A stretch of DNA of 64,000 nt from Brasenia schreberi (GCA_036023115.1 JAYKKT010000089.1:19339001-19403000); one strand, 5' to 3'. Numbered from the stretch's first letter, positions 22,746 through 33,455 are shown. Notes: a model not told the origin generated them from the sequence alone. A program made the numbers and translations.

Positions 22746-22843
22746 GTAAGTGCCTAACTCGGTCTTTAGTTGTATACTTGCTTGAGATTCAATTCGATAC
22801 GGGGTTGTAATAACGGAGCATAGTCTCCCCCCGCTTGTAATAA
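22746..22843 (+). promoter_or_regulatory. Donor-like site plus GGAG/CTCC hairpin module (LTR-A)
   Basis: GTAAGTGCC at 22746 is followed 59 bases later by TTGTAATAACGGAG, a 6-base loop, CTCCCCCC and a second TTGTAATAA. Equivalent modules are at 27731-27830 and 52831-52930 (A), 32402-32500 and 43299-43397 (B), and 18890-18991 minus (C). TGTAA and AATAA resemble plant poly(A) upstream elements, so this may mark the R/U5 end. The function is inferred. Confidence 0.65.
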
Positions 22844-22969
22844 CGTGGCTTGGCACACCCACACACGTGCCCTCTCTTAGTTGTGCACGATTTTGAACAC
22901 ACACGGACCTAATCAACCCCTAATACATAAACATATACATATACTTTAATTTTGTAGGGTTTTGCTTAA

Positions 22970-23400
22970 GTTGGGTGTGTTGTCTTTCAATTCAACCACT
23001 CACACACATTGAGCCTTCGCTCTTATTTGAAAGACCCAAGTAAGGGCCGACCTATACTATTTGGGTTTTCATTTCATGTCGTGTGTGTAAGTCTTTCAAT
23101 TCAAGCACTCACACACATTGAGCCTTCGCTCTTATTTGAAAGACCCAAGTAAGGGCCGTGTTATACTATTTGGGTTTAATTTCATGTTGTGTGCGTAGTA
23201 CTTCAATTCAAGCACTCACACACTTTGAGCTTTCGCTCTTATTCCCAAGACCTTAATCAAGGCCATACTGCAAGTTATATTTGGGTTTAATTTCATGTCG
23301 TGTGTGTAAGTCTTTCAATTCAAGCACGCACCCACATTGAGCCTTCGCTCTTATTTGCAAGACCCGAGTAAGGGCCCATATACATACTCTATATACATAT
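22970..23400 (+). repeat. Tandem ~108-bp units in U5 of LTR-A
   Basis: Four units each contain CTTTCAATTCAAGCACTC, a TTGAGCCTTCGCTCTTA micro-hairpin and TTTGAAAGACCCAAGTAAGG. Units begin near 22986, 23094, 23202 and 23313. The GTCTTTCAA and TTGAAAGAC ends of a unit can pair. Copies in E2 (27960-28590 and 53060-53690) have more units. Confidence 0.9.
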
Positions 23401-23788
23401 CTCCCTTCGGCATTTACATTACAAGTCATTTCCCTTCGGTCATTTCCCTTCGGTTATTTCCCTTCGGTTATTTCCCTTCGGCATTGTCTTTACATTCGGG
23501 TTTTCCCTTTGGAGTAGTGTGAGTTTGCATTGCATCTACGCCATACCACGAGGTAGGACGCATATTGCATCAAAGCAAGCCCCGCTGAAATTCGCCCATG
23601 TAGTGGAGTGTTCATAACACACAAACTAGGTGGCCCATAAAGGGATAAAAGGAAAGACTTAGGCACGTGCAAATCCACGTGATCTAAAATCTGCAATCGC
23701 ATCTAAAAGACCCGAATTAGACACCTCGAACCGCTTCGTAGGCTTTCTATCCCAAAAACTCGATTTTTGCAAAGCGTACAAACTGACC

Positions 23789-23907
23789 CTTGCGCATCGG
23801 TGCAAGAAGGTCTGCGACGACAAGAGCTCACTTGCTCACAGTCGCCACGATTAGAAGTCAGTTTAAAATATATCTTCGCTAGCTTAGGTAAGCTAGCTGG
23901 CACGCCC
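23789..23907 (+). other. U5 structural module: two hairpins and a PBS-core copy
   Basis: Hairpin 1 is CTTGCGC-ATCG-GTGCAAG at 23789-23806. Hairpin 2 is GCTAGCTT-AGGT-AAGCTAGC at 23878-23897. TGGCACGCCC at 23898-23907 repeats the first ten bases of the PBS at 24006. The same order is kept in families A, B and C, with stem-preserving base changes. Confidence 0.8.
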
Positions 23908-24005
23908 TGTTTACATAAATAGGCCTTAGACGCACGAGAGGATCCACTCCAAACCCAGAAAAGGGTGAAGAGGCGTGGGGATTTTTTTCGCGCGTCTACA
24001 GAGAT

Positions 24006-24023
24006 TGGCACGCCCGGTGGGAC
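24006..24023 (+). other. E1 primer-binding site
   Basis: TGGCACGCCCGGTGGGAC lies five bases after the LTR end and starts with the TGG that pairs with a tRNA CCA tail. I do not assign the tRNA. E3 has the same PBS core. Confidence 0.85.
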
Positions 24024-24144
24024 GTGAGCCTTTCAAAAATCGAGTTTTAAGGTAGAAGTTTTTGCGAAAATTTTGTTAAAAAGGTGTCATTTTAACTTGT
24101 TTTCTTTGCTTGTACTTAGGACATTTTGAAAAAGCTTGAAAAAC

Positions 24145-25778
24145 ATGTCAAAATCCAATCCAAGTGAAGTGTCGAGCCAAGGTTCATGCGCATCAAGTTC
24201 TCACTCTAAGAGGATTTTCAAAAACAAAATAAAACTAGATGAAATCGAGGACTTGAGAAGGGAGTTTGAGGCCAAAATCGATGCTCTCAGCCAAGAGGCT
24301 GAAGTAGGCGATTCATGTTCATCAAATGGTGAACAAAGGCCTAAGAAAAAATCTGAAAAACCTCGCAAACACAAAGAGGCCTCCGTAATGGAAGGCAACC
24401 AATACCACGAGTCCTTCACACAAAAGGACCGTAAAGCCCTACAACAGTTGCTGAAAGGGCAGAATAAAGAGAAAAGAAGCTACACCCTGTCTGATTTCCT
24501 TCCTATGGATTACGAAACAGACAGTGACGATGAAATACCGAACTTCGATCGGTATGATGGCATGGGAGACCCTAGGTCTCACTTGCAGCTTTTCTCGCGT
24601 CGAGCCCATAAGAAGAAAAAGGACTCGATGAAATGGGTGTATTGGTTTCCTTTATCCCTTAAAGGCGCAGCTGCCAAATGGCTGGCTTCCTACGACTTAA
24701 GCCAGTTCGCTACTTTTGAAGAGTTAGCGAACTGCTTCATGCAAAGATTTGCACACAACGTAGAAGTCACGCCGACTCTGAATACCTTAAGGGATACAAA
24801 GCAAGGCATGAACAAAGACGTACATGCCTTCATTATAAGATGGAGGTCGCTTTTGGGCCAAGTGCGAGAGCCCATATCCGAAGGATGCGCAGTCATGCTC
24901 ATCCTGGATAACTTTAAAAGCGAGTTAAAAACCCTTCTCTCGCTCCATGAGATCTCAACTTTCCATAAGTTGATCAAAAAGGCCTCCCTTTTCGAAACGA
25001 ACTTGCGAAAAGGGACATATGATCACTTGTGGAAAGGAAGTACCGTTTCCAAAACCCGCTTGGAAAAGCCCATCACATACGGGCTACCCACGATGGACAA
25101 AGGAGCAAAGCCCCATAAAATCGCCAATGTCCGGGTGGATCCAGGCGTGGCGTGCACTTCCAAAAATTTTGAAAAATTAGAAAATAAGAGGGAGCGAAAT
25201 TTTCAAAAACCAGTTGAAAAATGGGAGTACACTCTGCTAGGGCAACCTGTGTCGGAGGTCCTAGACCTCCTACTTGCCCAGGGCATGATAGAACTCCCGA
25301 AAATCCCCGAAGGTGTCACTTCCAAAGGGGGGTATTTAAACCGATTTTGTAAGTATCATCAGCTCAAAGGCCATGATACCAAACGCTGCTTCTCCCTCTT
25401 AAATAAAATTGAGAACTTGATAGCAGAAGCCCGGCTCCAGGTCACTGCGGAACCTGAGCCACCTTAAGCTATCTTCAAGGAACCCTTTCCCAAACACGCC
25501 AGTGACAGTGGGAAAGGAAAGGAGGTATGTACCCTCACCATTTCTAAGGAACTAGCGCAAAAACCAGAGTTTGGTCGACCCACTTGTGCGCCTATTCTTG
25601 TACTGTACAAGAAGCCCGCCCAAGTCGTCATTCGGGGACCACCAAAAGTGGAATCCCCGGCAAAACCAGTTTTGAAAATCCAAGGTTCTCCTCAACTCAT
25701 CCTTAGAGCCAAGTTTAGCGCAAACCCTAGGCTGGTCGTGGGAGAAGTCACTAGATCCGGGAGGATCTATCAACCCCC
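24145..25778 (+). pseudogene. E1 gag and start of protease region
   Basis: The frame opens at the ATG at 24145 (MSKSNPSEVSS) and stays open to a TAA at 25465-25467. That codon is CAA in E2, a C-to-T change. Reading continues in frame to 25778, where E2 is inserted. A Ser-rich, charged N-terminus is followed by the retrotransposon Gag core (FDRYDGMGDPRSHLQLF, then WLASYDLSQFATFEELANCF) and a CHHC-type knuckle (CKYHQLKGHDTKRC). Gag would form the particle and bind RNA. The remaining part lies at 54294-55530. Confidence 0.85.
25774..25778. repeat. Target-site duplication of E2 (left)
   Basis: CCCCC here equals CCCCC at 54289-54293. The host coding sequence continues exactly across the two (ATCTATCAACCCC, then GCACCTTCAAGG), as in uninterrupted copies at 44650. 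Confidence 0.9.
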
Positions 25779-28700
25779 TGTAAACACCCTTAAAATCCCA
25801 CGAATTTCTTAAACAAATCTGGTTTTATACAAGCAACCCCAAAGGGTCATTTTGAGTCTGGAAACCCAGGAGCCTTCCAGACAACCCTGTATATATGTTT
25901 TAAACTTCATATTTCAAAAATATATAATATGGCTTTTGAAAACCTTTTAAAAATACGTTTTGAAACCCCGAAGCGACTTGGCCCGATCAAAACAGAACCA
26001 GGAGAGCTAAGAAGAGCCCGGAACCAGAGCGCATGTCGAGCCCGGCGCAGCAACTCTTATATTTGATTCACACCCCAAGGATCTCGAACATCCAAGACCC
26101 TGTTCTTATCAAAATATCATTTGAAGTCATCTCCGGAAGGCAGAAACGGAGGTGGACGACCATGTTGGCGAAGACCCAACGAAGACGGAGTACTGATGCT
26201 GTCAGACCCCGCACAAATCGTCTGTTTCAAACCCAGCTCGAAGGAGTCAGAGTTCAGTTTGGATTGAATCTAGACCATATATATCCAGATCCCAATCCAA
26301 ACCCATATGTGGACTTGAATTTGGATTTGGATCCAGAGATCCAATCCAATATCCATATCCATGGCCCACATCACCTTCTCATAAATGGAGGTGGGGCCCA
26401 CTTGAATTTCACGTGGGATCATGGGCATGAGAGAGAGTGGAGATGGAAAATATCAAGAGTGTTGTAATTAAGCTTGACTTGTGTGTCAAGTTTGGGGTTA
26501 ATCATGTGGGTTAGCCTATTTGAGTGGGTTTAAGCTTGTAATTAGCCAAAACCTAACCTAGGGCTGCACCAACATGAGGTGGTTAAGGTCTATGGGCCAT
26601 GCAAAGGGAGCTCCTTCACCTAAACCTAACCCAAAACACCTAATCCAAGCCTACCCCCCAATCCACCCCTAATCTGAGCCTAATCACCTAACCCACTTCC
26701 CTAATCCCGGCCTAATCCCAACCTAATCACCTAACCCACTTCCCTAATCCTTCCCTAAACCTAGGTTAATTTCCCTAATTCTAGCCTAAACCTAGCCTAA
26801 TCACCTAACCTAGCTCACTAAACCTCACCCTAAAACCCAACCACCTAACCCAGCCCTAAACCCCTAAACCACCCCTAGCCCACAATCTACCCAAACCCCT
26901 AGTTTTCAAAATATCTGGCCCAACCCTTTCCAGCCCACCTTATCTACATACCACCCTACCTAAACCACCTAACCACTACCCCAAGCCCAGCCCTAACCGA
27001 CCTACCCATCCCTATTTAAACCCCCCCCCTTGGGGGCGGGTTTTCCAAGCTAGGAGCCCCCACCAATCCCAGCCGTGTCCCCTTCTTCCCCAAGCCCAGT
27101 CGGGTCCTCTCCTTCCTCCACTTCCCCAAGCTCCACTTGCTCCACCTCCCAGCACCACCTGCACCACCACCGCCACCACCATTCCAGCCGAAGCCCCCTC
27201 CATCATCATCCTCTTCACCCGACCGAACCAGCCGAGCCCCCACATCCGACTGCTCCTCTTCCAGCCACCGCCTCTCTCCATACGGTTAGTACTCCTTTCT
27301 TCGTCTTACCTTTTTCACTCCCTCTCCACTCTCAGCCACCTAAACCCTACCACAACACCCTACCACTAGCCATTTCCCCTTTGCTGCCACCCTTCTCACT
27401 CAGCCAAACCTAGTCATCCTAGCCACCTAGCTACATTCGACCACCCTATAAGACTCCCATTCGGCCTTCCCTTAAACTCCCCTTAGGTCCATATTCCCTA
27501 ACACTCTATACTCTCCATTCGTGACCCTACATATTCACTTGGCCCAGCCCTTTAATCCCCCACATCAAGGCGACACCCACTTGCAGCCGGCCACCTTCGA
27601 GGCGCCTAACCCGCGCCCCACTTGCAGCCGGCCAGCACCCTTGGTCATTCCCCCTCACGGAGCTCCCGTTTGCAGCCCAAGGCGAAGGCCAAGCCCACGC
27701 TCAAGCAAGGCCTCTACGGACCAGCTACTCGTAAGTGCCTAAACTCGGTCTTTAGTTGTATACTTGCTTGAGATTCAATTTGATACGGGGTTGTAATAAC
27801 GGAGCATAGTCTCCCCCCGCTTGTAATAACATGGCTTGGCACACCCACACACGTGCACTCTCTTAGTCGTGCACGATTTTGAACACACACGGGCCTAATC
27901 AGCCCCTAATACATAAGTATATATATTTTCATTTTCGAAGGGTTTTTGCTTAAGTTGGGTGCGTGGTCTTTCAATTCAAGCACTCACACACATTGAGCTT
28001 TCGCTCTTATTTGAAAGACCCAAGTAAGGGCCGACCTATACTATTTGGGTTTCATTTCATGTCGTGTGAGTAAGTCTTTCAATGCAAGCACTCTCACACA
28101 CATTGAGCTTTCGCTCTTATTTGAAAGACCCAAGTAAGGGCCGACCTATACTATTTGGGTTTCATTTCATGTCGTGTGAGTAAGTCTTTCAATTCAAGCA
28201 CTTTCACACACATTGAGCCTTCGCTCTTACTCCCAAGACCTTAGTAAAGGCCTTATTGCAGTTATATTTGGGTTTCATTTATGTCGTGTGTGTAGTACTT
28301 CAATTCAAGCACTCTCACACACATTGAGCCTTCGCTCTTACTCCCAAGACCTTAGTAAAGGCCTTATTGCAGTTATATTTGGGTTTCATTTATGTCGTGT
28401 GTGTAGTACTTCAATTCAAGCACTCTCACACACATTGAGCCTTCGCTCTTACTCCCAAGACCTTAGTCAAGGCCATACTGCAATTTATATTTGGGTTTAA
28501 TTTCATGTCGTGTGTGTAAGTCTTTCAATTCCAGCACGCACCCACATTGAGCCTTCGCTCTTATTTGCAAGACCCGAGTAAGGGCTCATATACATAATCT
28601 ATATACATATCTCCCTTCGGTTATTTCCCTTCAGTTATTTCCCTTCAGTATTGTCTTTACATTTCGGGTTTTCCCTTTGGAGTAGCGTGAGTTTGCATTG

Positions 28701-29127
28701 CATCTACGCCATACCACGAGGTAGGACGCATATTGCATCAAAGCAAGCCCCGCTCGAATTTGCCCACGTAGTGGAGTGTTCATAACACACAAACTAGGTG
28801 GCCCGAAAAGGGATAAAAGAAAAGACTTAGGCACGTGCAAATCCACGTGATCTAAAACGTGCAAATCCACGTAGACTTTCTCTCCAAAAACTCGATTTTT
28901 GCAAAGCGTATAGACTGACCCTTGCGTATCGGTGCAAGAAGGTCTGCGACGACAAGAGCTTACTTGCTCACAGTCACCACGTTTAGAAGTCAGTATTAAA
29001 AATATCTTCGCTAGCTTAGGTAAGCTAGCTGGCACGCCCTGTTTGCATACATAGGCCTTAGACATACGAGAGGATCCGCTCCGAGCCCTGAAAAAGGCAA
29101 AGAGGTAGGGATTTTCGCGCGTCTACA
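25779..29127 (+). repeat. E2 5' LTR (family A, 3349 bp)
   Basis: It starts TGTAAACACCC and ends GTCTACA. It matches 50880-54288 closely, but its first ~650 bases carry many A/T where the 3' copy has G/C. About 50 bases near 28860 are lost and replaced by a copied CGTGCAAATCCACGT. Its core promoter is at 27012-27045, the donor/hairpin module at 27731-27830, the U5 hairpins at 28921-28938 and 29010-29029, and the PBS-core copy at 29030-29039. Confidence 0.92.
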
Positions 29128-29132
29128 GAGAT

Positions 29133-29150
29133 TTGCACGCCCGGTGGGAT
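29133..29150 (+). other. E2 primer-binding site, mutated
   Basis: The site reads TTGCACGCCCGGTGGGAT, with the second base and the last base changed relative to E1. The broken TGG would weaken pairing with the tRNA tail. Confidence 0.8.
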
Positions 29151-29270
29151 GTGAGCCTTTCAAAAATCGAGTTTGTAAGTAGAAGTCTTGCGAAAATTTT
29201 GTAAAAAGGTGTCGTTTTAACTTATTTTTCTTTACTTGTACTTAGGATATTTTGAAAAAGCTTGAAAAGC

Positions 29271-30588
29271 ATGTCAAAATCCAATCCAAGTGAAGTGTCG
29301 AGCCAAGGCTCATGCGCATCAAGTTCTCACTCTAGGAGGATTTTCAAAAATAAAATAAAACTAGATGAAGTCGAGGATTTGAGAAGGGAGTTTGAGGCCA
29401 AAATCGATGCTCTCAGCCAAGAGGCTGAAGTAGGCGATTCATGTTCATCGAACGGTGAACAAAGGCCTAAAAAGAAATCTGAAAAACCTCGCAAGCAAAA
29501 AGAGGCCTCCGTAATGGAAGGCAACCAATACCACGAGTCCTTCACACAAAAGGACCGTAATGCCCTACAGTAGTTGCTAAAAGGGTAGAATAAAGAGAAA
29601 AGAAGCTACGCCCTGTCTGATTTCCTTCCTATGGATTACGAAACAGACAGTGACGATGAAATACCGAACTTCCATCGGTATGATGGCATGGGAGACCCTA
29701 GGTCTCACTTGCAGCTTTTCTCACGTCGAGCCCATAAGAAGAAAAAGGACTCGATGAAATGGGTGTATTGGTTCCCTTTATCCCTTAAAGGCACAGCTGC
29801 CAAATGGCTGGCTTCCTACGACTTAAGCCAGTTCGCTACTTTTGAAGAGTTAGCGAACTACTTCATGCAAAGATTTGCACACAACGTAGAAGTCACGCCA
29901 ACCCTGAATACCTTAAGGGATACAAAGCAAGGCATGAACAAAGACGTACATGCCTTCATTATAAGATGGAGGTCGCTTTTGGGCCAAGTGCGAGAGCCCA
30001 TATCCGAAGGTTGCGCAGTAATGCTCATCCTGGATAATTTTAAAAGCGAGTTAAAAACCCTTCTCTCGCTCCATGAGATTTCAACTTTCCATAAGTTGAT
30101 CAAAAAGGCCTCCCTTTTCGAAACCAACTTGCGAAAAGGGACATATGACCACTTATGGAAAGGAAGTGCCGTTCCAAAAACCCGTTTGGAAAAACCCATC
30201 GCATATGGGTTGCCCACGACGGACAAAGGGGCAAAGCCCCATAAAATCGCCAATGTCCGGGTGGATCCAGGCATGGCGGGCACTTCCAAAAATTTTGAAA
30301 AATTAGAAAATAAGAGGGAACGCAATTTTCAAAAACCGGTTGAAAAACGGGAGTATACTCTGCTGGGGCAACCTGTGTCGGAGGTCCTAGACCTCTTACT
30401 TGCCCAGGGCATGATAGAACTCCCTGAAATCCCCGAAGGAGTCACGTCCAAAGGGGGGTATTTAAACCGATTTTGTAAGTATCATCGGCTCAAAGGCCAT
30501 GATACCAAACGCTGCTTCTCTCTCTTAAATAAAATTGAGAACTTGATAGCAGAAGGCCTGCTCCAGGTCACTACGGAACCTGAGCCAC
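29271..30588 (+). pseudogene. E2 gag, N-terminal and central part
   Basis: The ATG at 29271 begins MSKSNPSEVSS, as in E1. Two TAG codons at 29571-29573 and about 29589-29591 stand where E1 has CAG, both C-to-T. The frame is then open from 29631 to the E3 insertion. Gag core (FHRYDGMGDPRSHLQLF and KWLASYDLSQFATFEEL) and knuckle CKYHRLKGHDTKRC are intact. The sequence resumes at 44354 after E3. Confidence 0.88.
30584..30588. repeat. Target-site duplication of E3 (left)
   Basis: GCCAC here equals GCCAC at 44349-44353. Removing E3 plus one copy rejoins the E2 gag codons as in E1 (GAGCCAC-CT-AAGC). Confidence 0.95.
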
Positions 30589-33451
30589 TGTAAACACCCC
30601 AAAAAAAAACCCAAATACTTTTCAAAACCAAATGCCTGGTTTGAAAACCAGTTCAAAAGATAAGAATTTTCGAAAAACTCAGGAAATCGAAACATTTCAA
30701 AATTCTGTTTTCCAACCCTGTTTGAAACATGAAAAACCTTGAAAATGGACGAAAGTCCTATTTTTATGAAAGACCAGACGAACAGATGAAGCCTGGCTCA
30801 AAACAGTCGCAAAAGAATAAAAAAGTTCAAAGGTCAAGCCCAACCCGATGAAAAGTGAATTTCAAGGACGAAAAAGAAGCCCAGGCCACAAACGCATTTC
30901 AAGCCTGAAGCATCAAAGGCCAAGCCGAAAGCATCTCTGAAATCACGGAAAATCCAAGTCAAATGCAAGAAGAAACAGTCGAAACAGAGTCCAGAAAGAC
31001 GAAAAGAAGCTTGGACGATGAAAATGGGAAAAACCCGGCGTAAGACGAAATCTTGATGAACTCAGGACCCGCACGAAGCATCCAGCTTGAAACGCCAGAA
31101 AGGACTGAAGAAGAGAAAAATTTGGATCAAATCTGGATCCAAAAATCTAGATCCAGATCCAAGATCCATATCCAAACGAAACTTGGATTGGATTGGATCC
31201 AGATTTTAGAGACCAACAAAGGATCCATATCCACACAAGGGGCCTATAAAAGGACGTGAGTGGGCTGGCTTTGAGAGGGACGATTTTTCCAGCACTTCAC
31301 GTGGATGGTTGGGGGGAAAAGAGAGAGAGAGAGAGAGAGAGGAAGGTCAACAAAAGGGGCTGGCCTTCCCCTCTTGTTTTGTAAAAACGTGGGTTGGTCT
31401 TGTGGGCTGCACTCAAGTGCAAGAGAGAGCATCTCACGCCTTGTATTTTGCTGGAAATGGAGAGAAACCTGGCGGCATTGGATGGGCTGTCTTCAATGGA
31501 GATTGGCTGCGTTGGAAACAAGATCAAATGGGCTGATAGGTTGTCAAGGTAAGCCCCTAAAATCCTGCCCAAAGTCCCTTCTTTTCGTACCTCTCAAAAC
31601 CACCTAAACCCTAAAACAAAGAGACGTCCAAAGTCCAGCCAAGATGCTGGCCGAACTTCACTAATGGGACGATCCTAGTTCTACCTAAGACTACCCTAAT
31701 CTAGAACCATACCCAGCTCGGCCATTGGCTGGCCAAGCTCAACTTAGATCCCTCCCAGCCAAACCATCTAGCACTAAACCACCTAAACTATTTCCTAAAC
31801 CAAAACTACTCCTAGAGACCTAGCCAAAACCGAGTGTCTAAAACACTCGGTTCCTTCCTTTGGACGAACCCGTTTTCACCCATCTAGCTAGCTGAGTTCA
31901 TTTTAGGTTTTGCCCTAAACTAAATCCATTACCTAAGTTAGATCCTAACCAAAAGAACTAACCTACACCTACCCAGCTCGGCCACCCTCTGGCCGAGCCA
32001 CTCCCTTAGGATCTCACGTGAGATCCAACACCCAACATCAGCCCAAGCTCGGCCACCCTTTGGCCGAGCATTGCCCTAGAGCTTACCTTAGGATTCCCCC
32101 TAAGATCACTCACTATCCCTAAATAACTCGACCACTAGCTGGTCAGATTTTCCCCTTAGAGCCTTGAGCTAACCTTCGACCAAAACGAACCACCTAGACC
32201 TAACTCAGATCCGTTAGTTTTTCACCCTTGATCTATCATATCTAAGCCCGAAACCCATGGTGCATTAACTTGTCAATCTAGCCCAAGTCACGATCTAGGA
32301 TCAACCTTCTACGCAGCTGGTCATCTCGCAGAGGAAAGTCCATCCAACGGCTATATCCAAGGTCAGGTTTCGCTGAAAAAGGAAGCCCAAGCAAAAGTCG
32401 AGTAAGTGCTCGAATCTGATTCTTTACGTTGTTTCAAATTCAATTCAATTTGATACGGGGTTGTAATAATGGAGCGTAGTCTCCCCCCGAGATGTAATAT
32501 TATGGTTTGAAACACGAATCACACACGTACACTCGAGCCTTTCCGCTCTTATCTGCACACCTTTTGCACACAAAACGGGCCTCAACAACCCATAAGATAT
32601 AGTTCTATTTATATACATTCAGCTGGGTTTTAAGGTTCAAGTTGCGTGAGTTGTCTTTCATTTTATACACCCAAAAGCACTCACTCACAATTGAGCCTTT
32701 CCGCTCTTACATATATATACGTATTTCCCCTTTCCGCTGGGTTTTTAAGGTTCAAGTCGTGTGAGTTGCCCTTTCAATTTATACACTTAAAGCACTCACT
32801 CACATTGAGCCTTCTCGCTCTTAAGATATAGCTATATATATTTTCCCTTCTGCATCTAAGATATAGCCATATTTCCCTTTCTGCTATTTCCCTTTCTGCT
32901 ATTTCCCTTTCCGCTATTTCCCTTTCTGCTATTTCACTTCTGTTATGTCTTTAAATTCGGGGTTTTCCCTTCAAGTTGTGTGAGTTTGCATTGCATATCC
33001 GCCACACTCGAGATAGGGAGCATACTTGCATCGAATCAGATTGGTCAAAACGTGTAGTACTTACCTTAAATCGAGCACTGGATGCACATGACTACACGCC
33101 AAAATCTGCTAAAACCCGTGAGATACAGGAGCGCATAGATCCCATGTGTAAAAGTTGCAAATTTGACAAAACCAGTAGATAAAACACTTTTCAAGTTTTC
33201 AAAAAGAGTCGTGTTTGTAAAATCGAGTTTTTCTAAAGCGTACAGACTGACCCTTGTGCGCCGGTACAAGAAAGTCTGCGACGAAAAGAACCCACTTATC
33301 CACAGTCGCCCCAAAAGTCAGATATTTTCAAAAAAATCACTTCGCTAGTTTGAGAAAGCTAGCTGGCACGCCCTTTTTAAAAGCAAACGTAAGCACGAAA
33401 AGATTCGCTTCAGGCCTAAGAACCCGGAGTCGAGGATTTTCCGTGTCTACA
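30589..33451 (+). repeat. E3 5' LTR (family B, 2863 bp)
   Basis: It starts TGTAAACACCCC and ends GTCTACA. It contains inverted ATCCAA/TTGGAT hexamers (31121-31210), a TATA box (31244-31253), a GA run (31320-31340), a strong AAG|GTAAGC donor-like site near 31550, repeated GCTCGGCCA segments, a GTAAGTGCT site (32402), the GGAG/CTCC hairpin (32461-32500), GAGC/GCTC micro-hairpins, CCCTTTCTGCTATTT units (32870-32930), U5 hairpins at 33253-33270 and 33344-33363 and a PBS-core copy at 33364-33373. Confidence 0.95.
31244..31253 (+). promoter_or_regulatory. LTR-B TATA box
   Basis: CTATAAAAGG is preceded by GGGGC, with the same site at 42140-42149. A GA microsatellite lies ~70 bases downstream. It would drive element transcription from the 5' LTR. 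Confidence 0.7.
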
Positions 33452-33455
33452 GATT

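Larger units (their letters stand above)
20644..24000 (+). repeat. E1 5' LTR (family A, 3357 bp)
   Basis: It starts TGAAAACACCCCG (other copies TGTAAACACCC) and ends GTCTACA before the PBS. In order it holds an ATCCAA/TTGGAT inverted array (21144-21232), a CCTAA-rich telomere-like stretch (about 21480-21780), TATATAAA with a C9/G5 hairpin (21882-21913), a pyrimidine-rich leader, a GTAAGT donor-like site (22746), the GGAG/CTCC hairpin (22805-22843), tandem ~108-bp units (22970-23400), CCCTTCGG units (23400-23490), and two U5 hairpins before a PBS-core copy (23898-23907). Confidence 0.9.

Noticed and set aside
22970..23400. Repeat array considered as CRISPR-like
   Set aside because: Units are ~108 bp with no unique spacers, sit inside an LTR and occur in every family A LTR.
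24006..24023. Naming the tRNA that pairs with the gypsy PBS
   Set aside because: Its complement did not clearly match any plant tRNA 3' end I can recall; a tRNA database search would be needed.
31305..31607. 100-residue ORFs in LTR-B, perfectly repeated at 42201-42503
   Set aside because: The repetition only reflects LTR identity; the peptide is a GA-run translation with no conserved domain.
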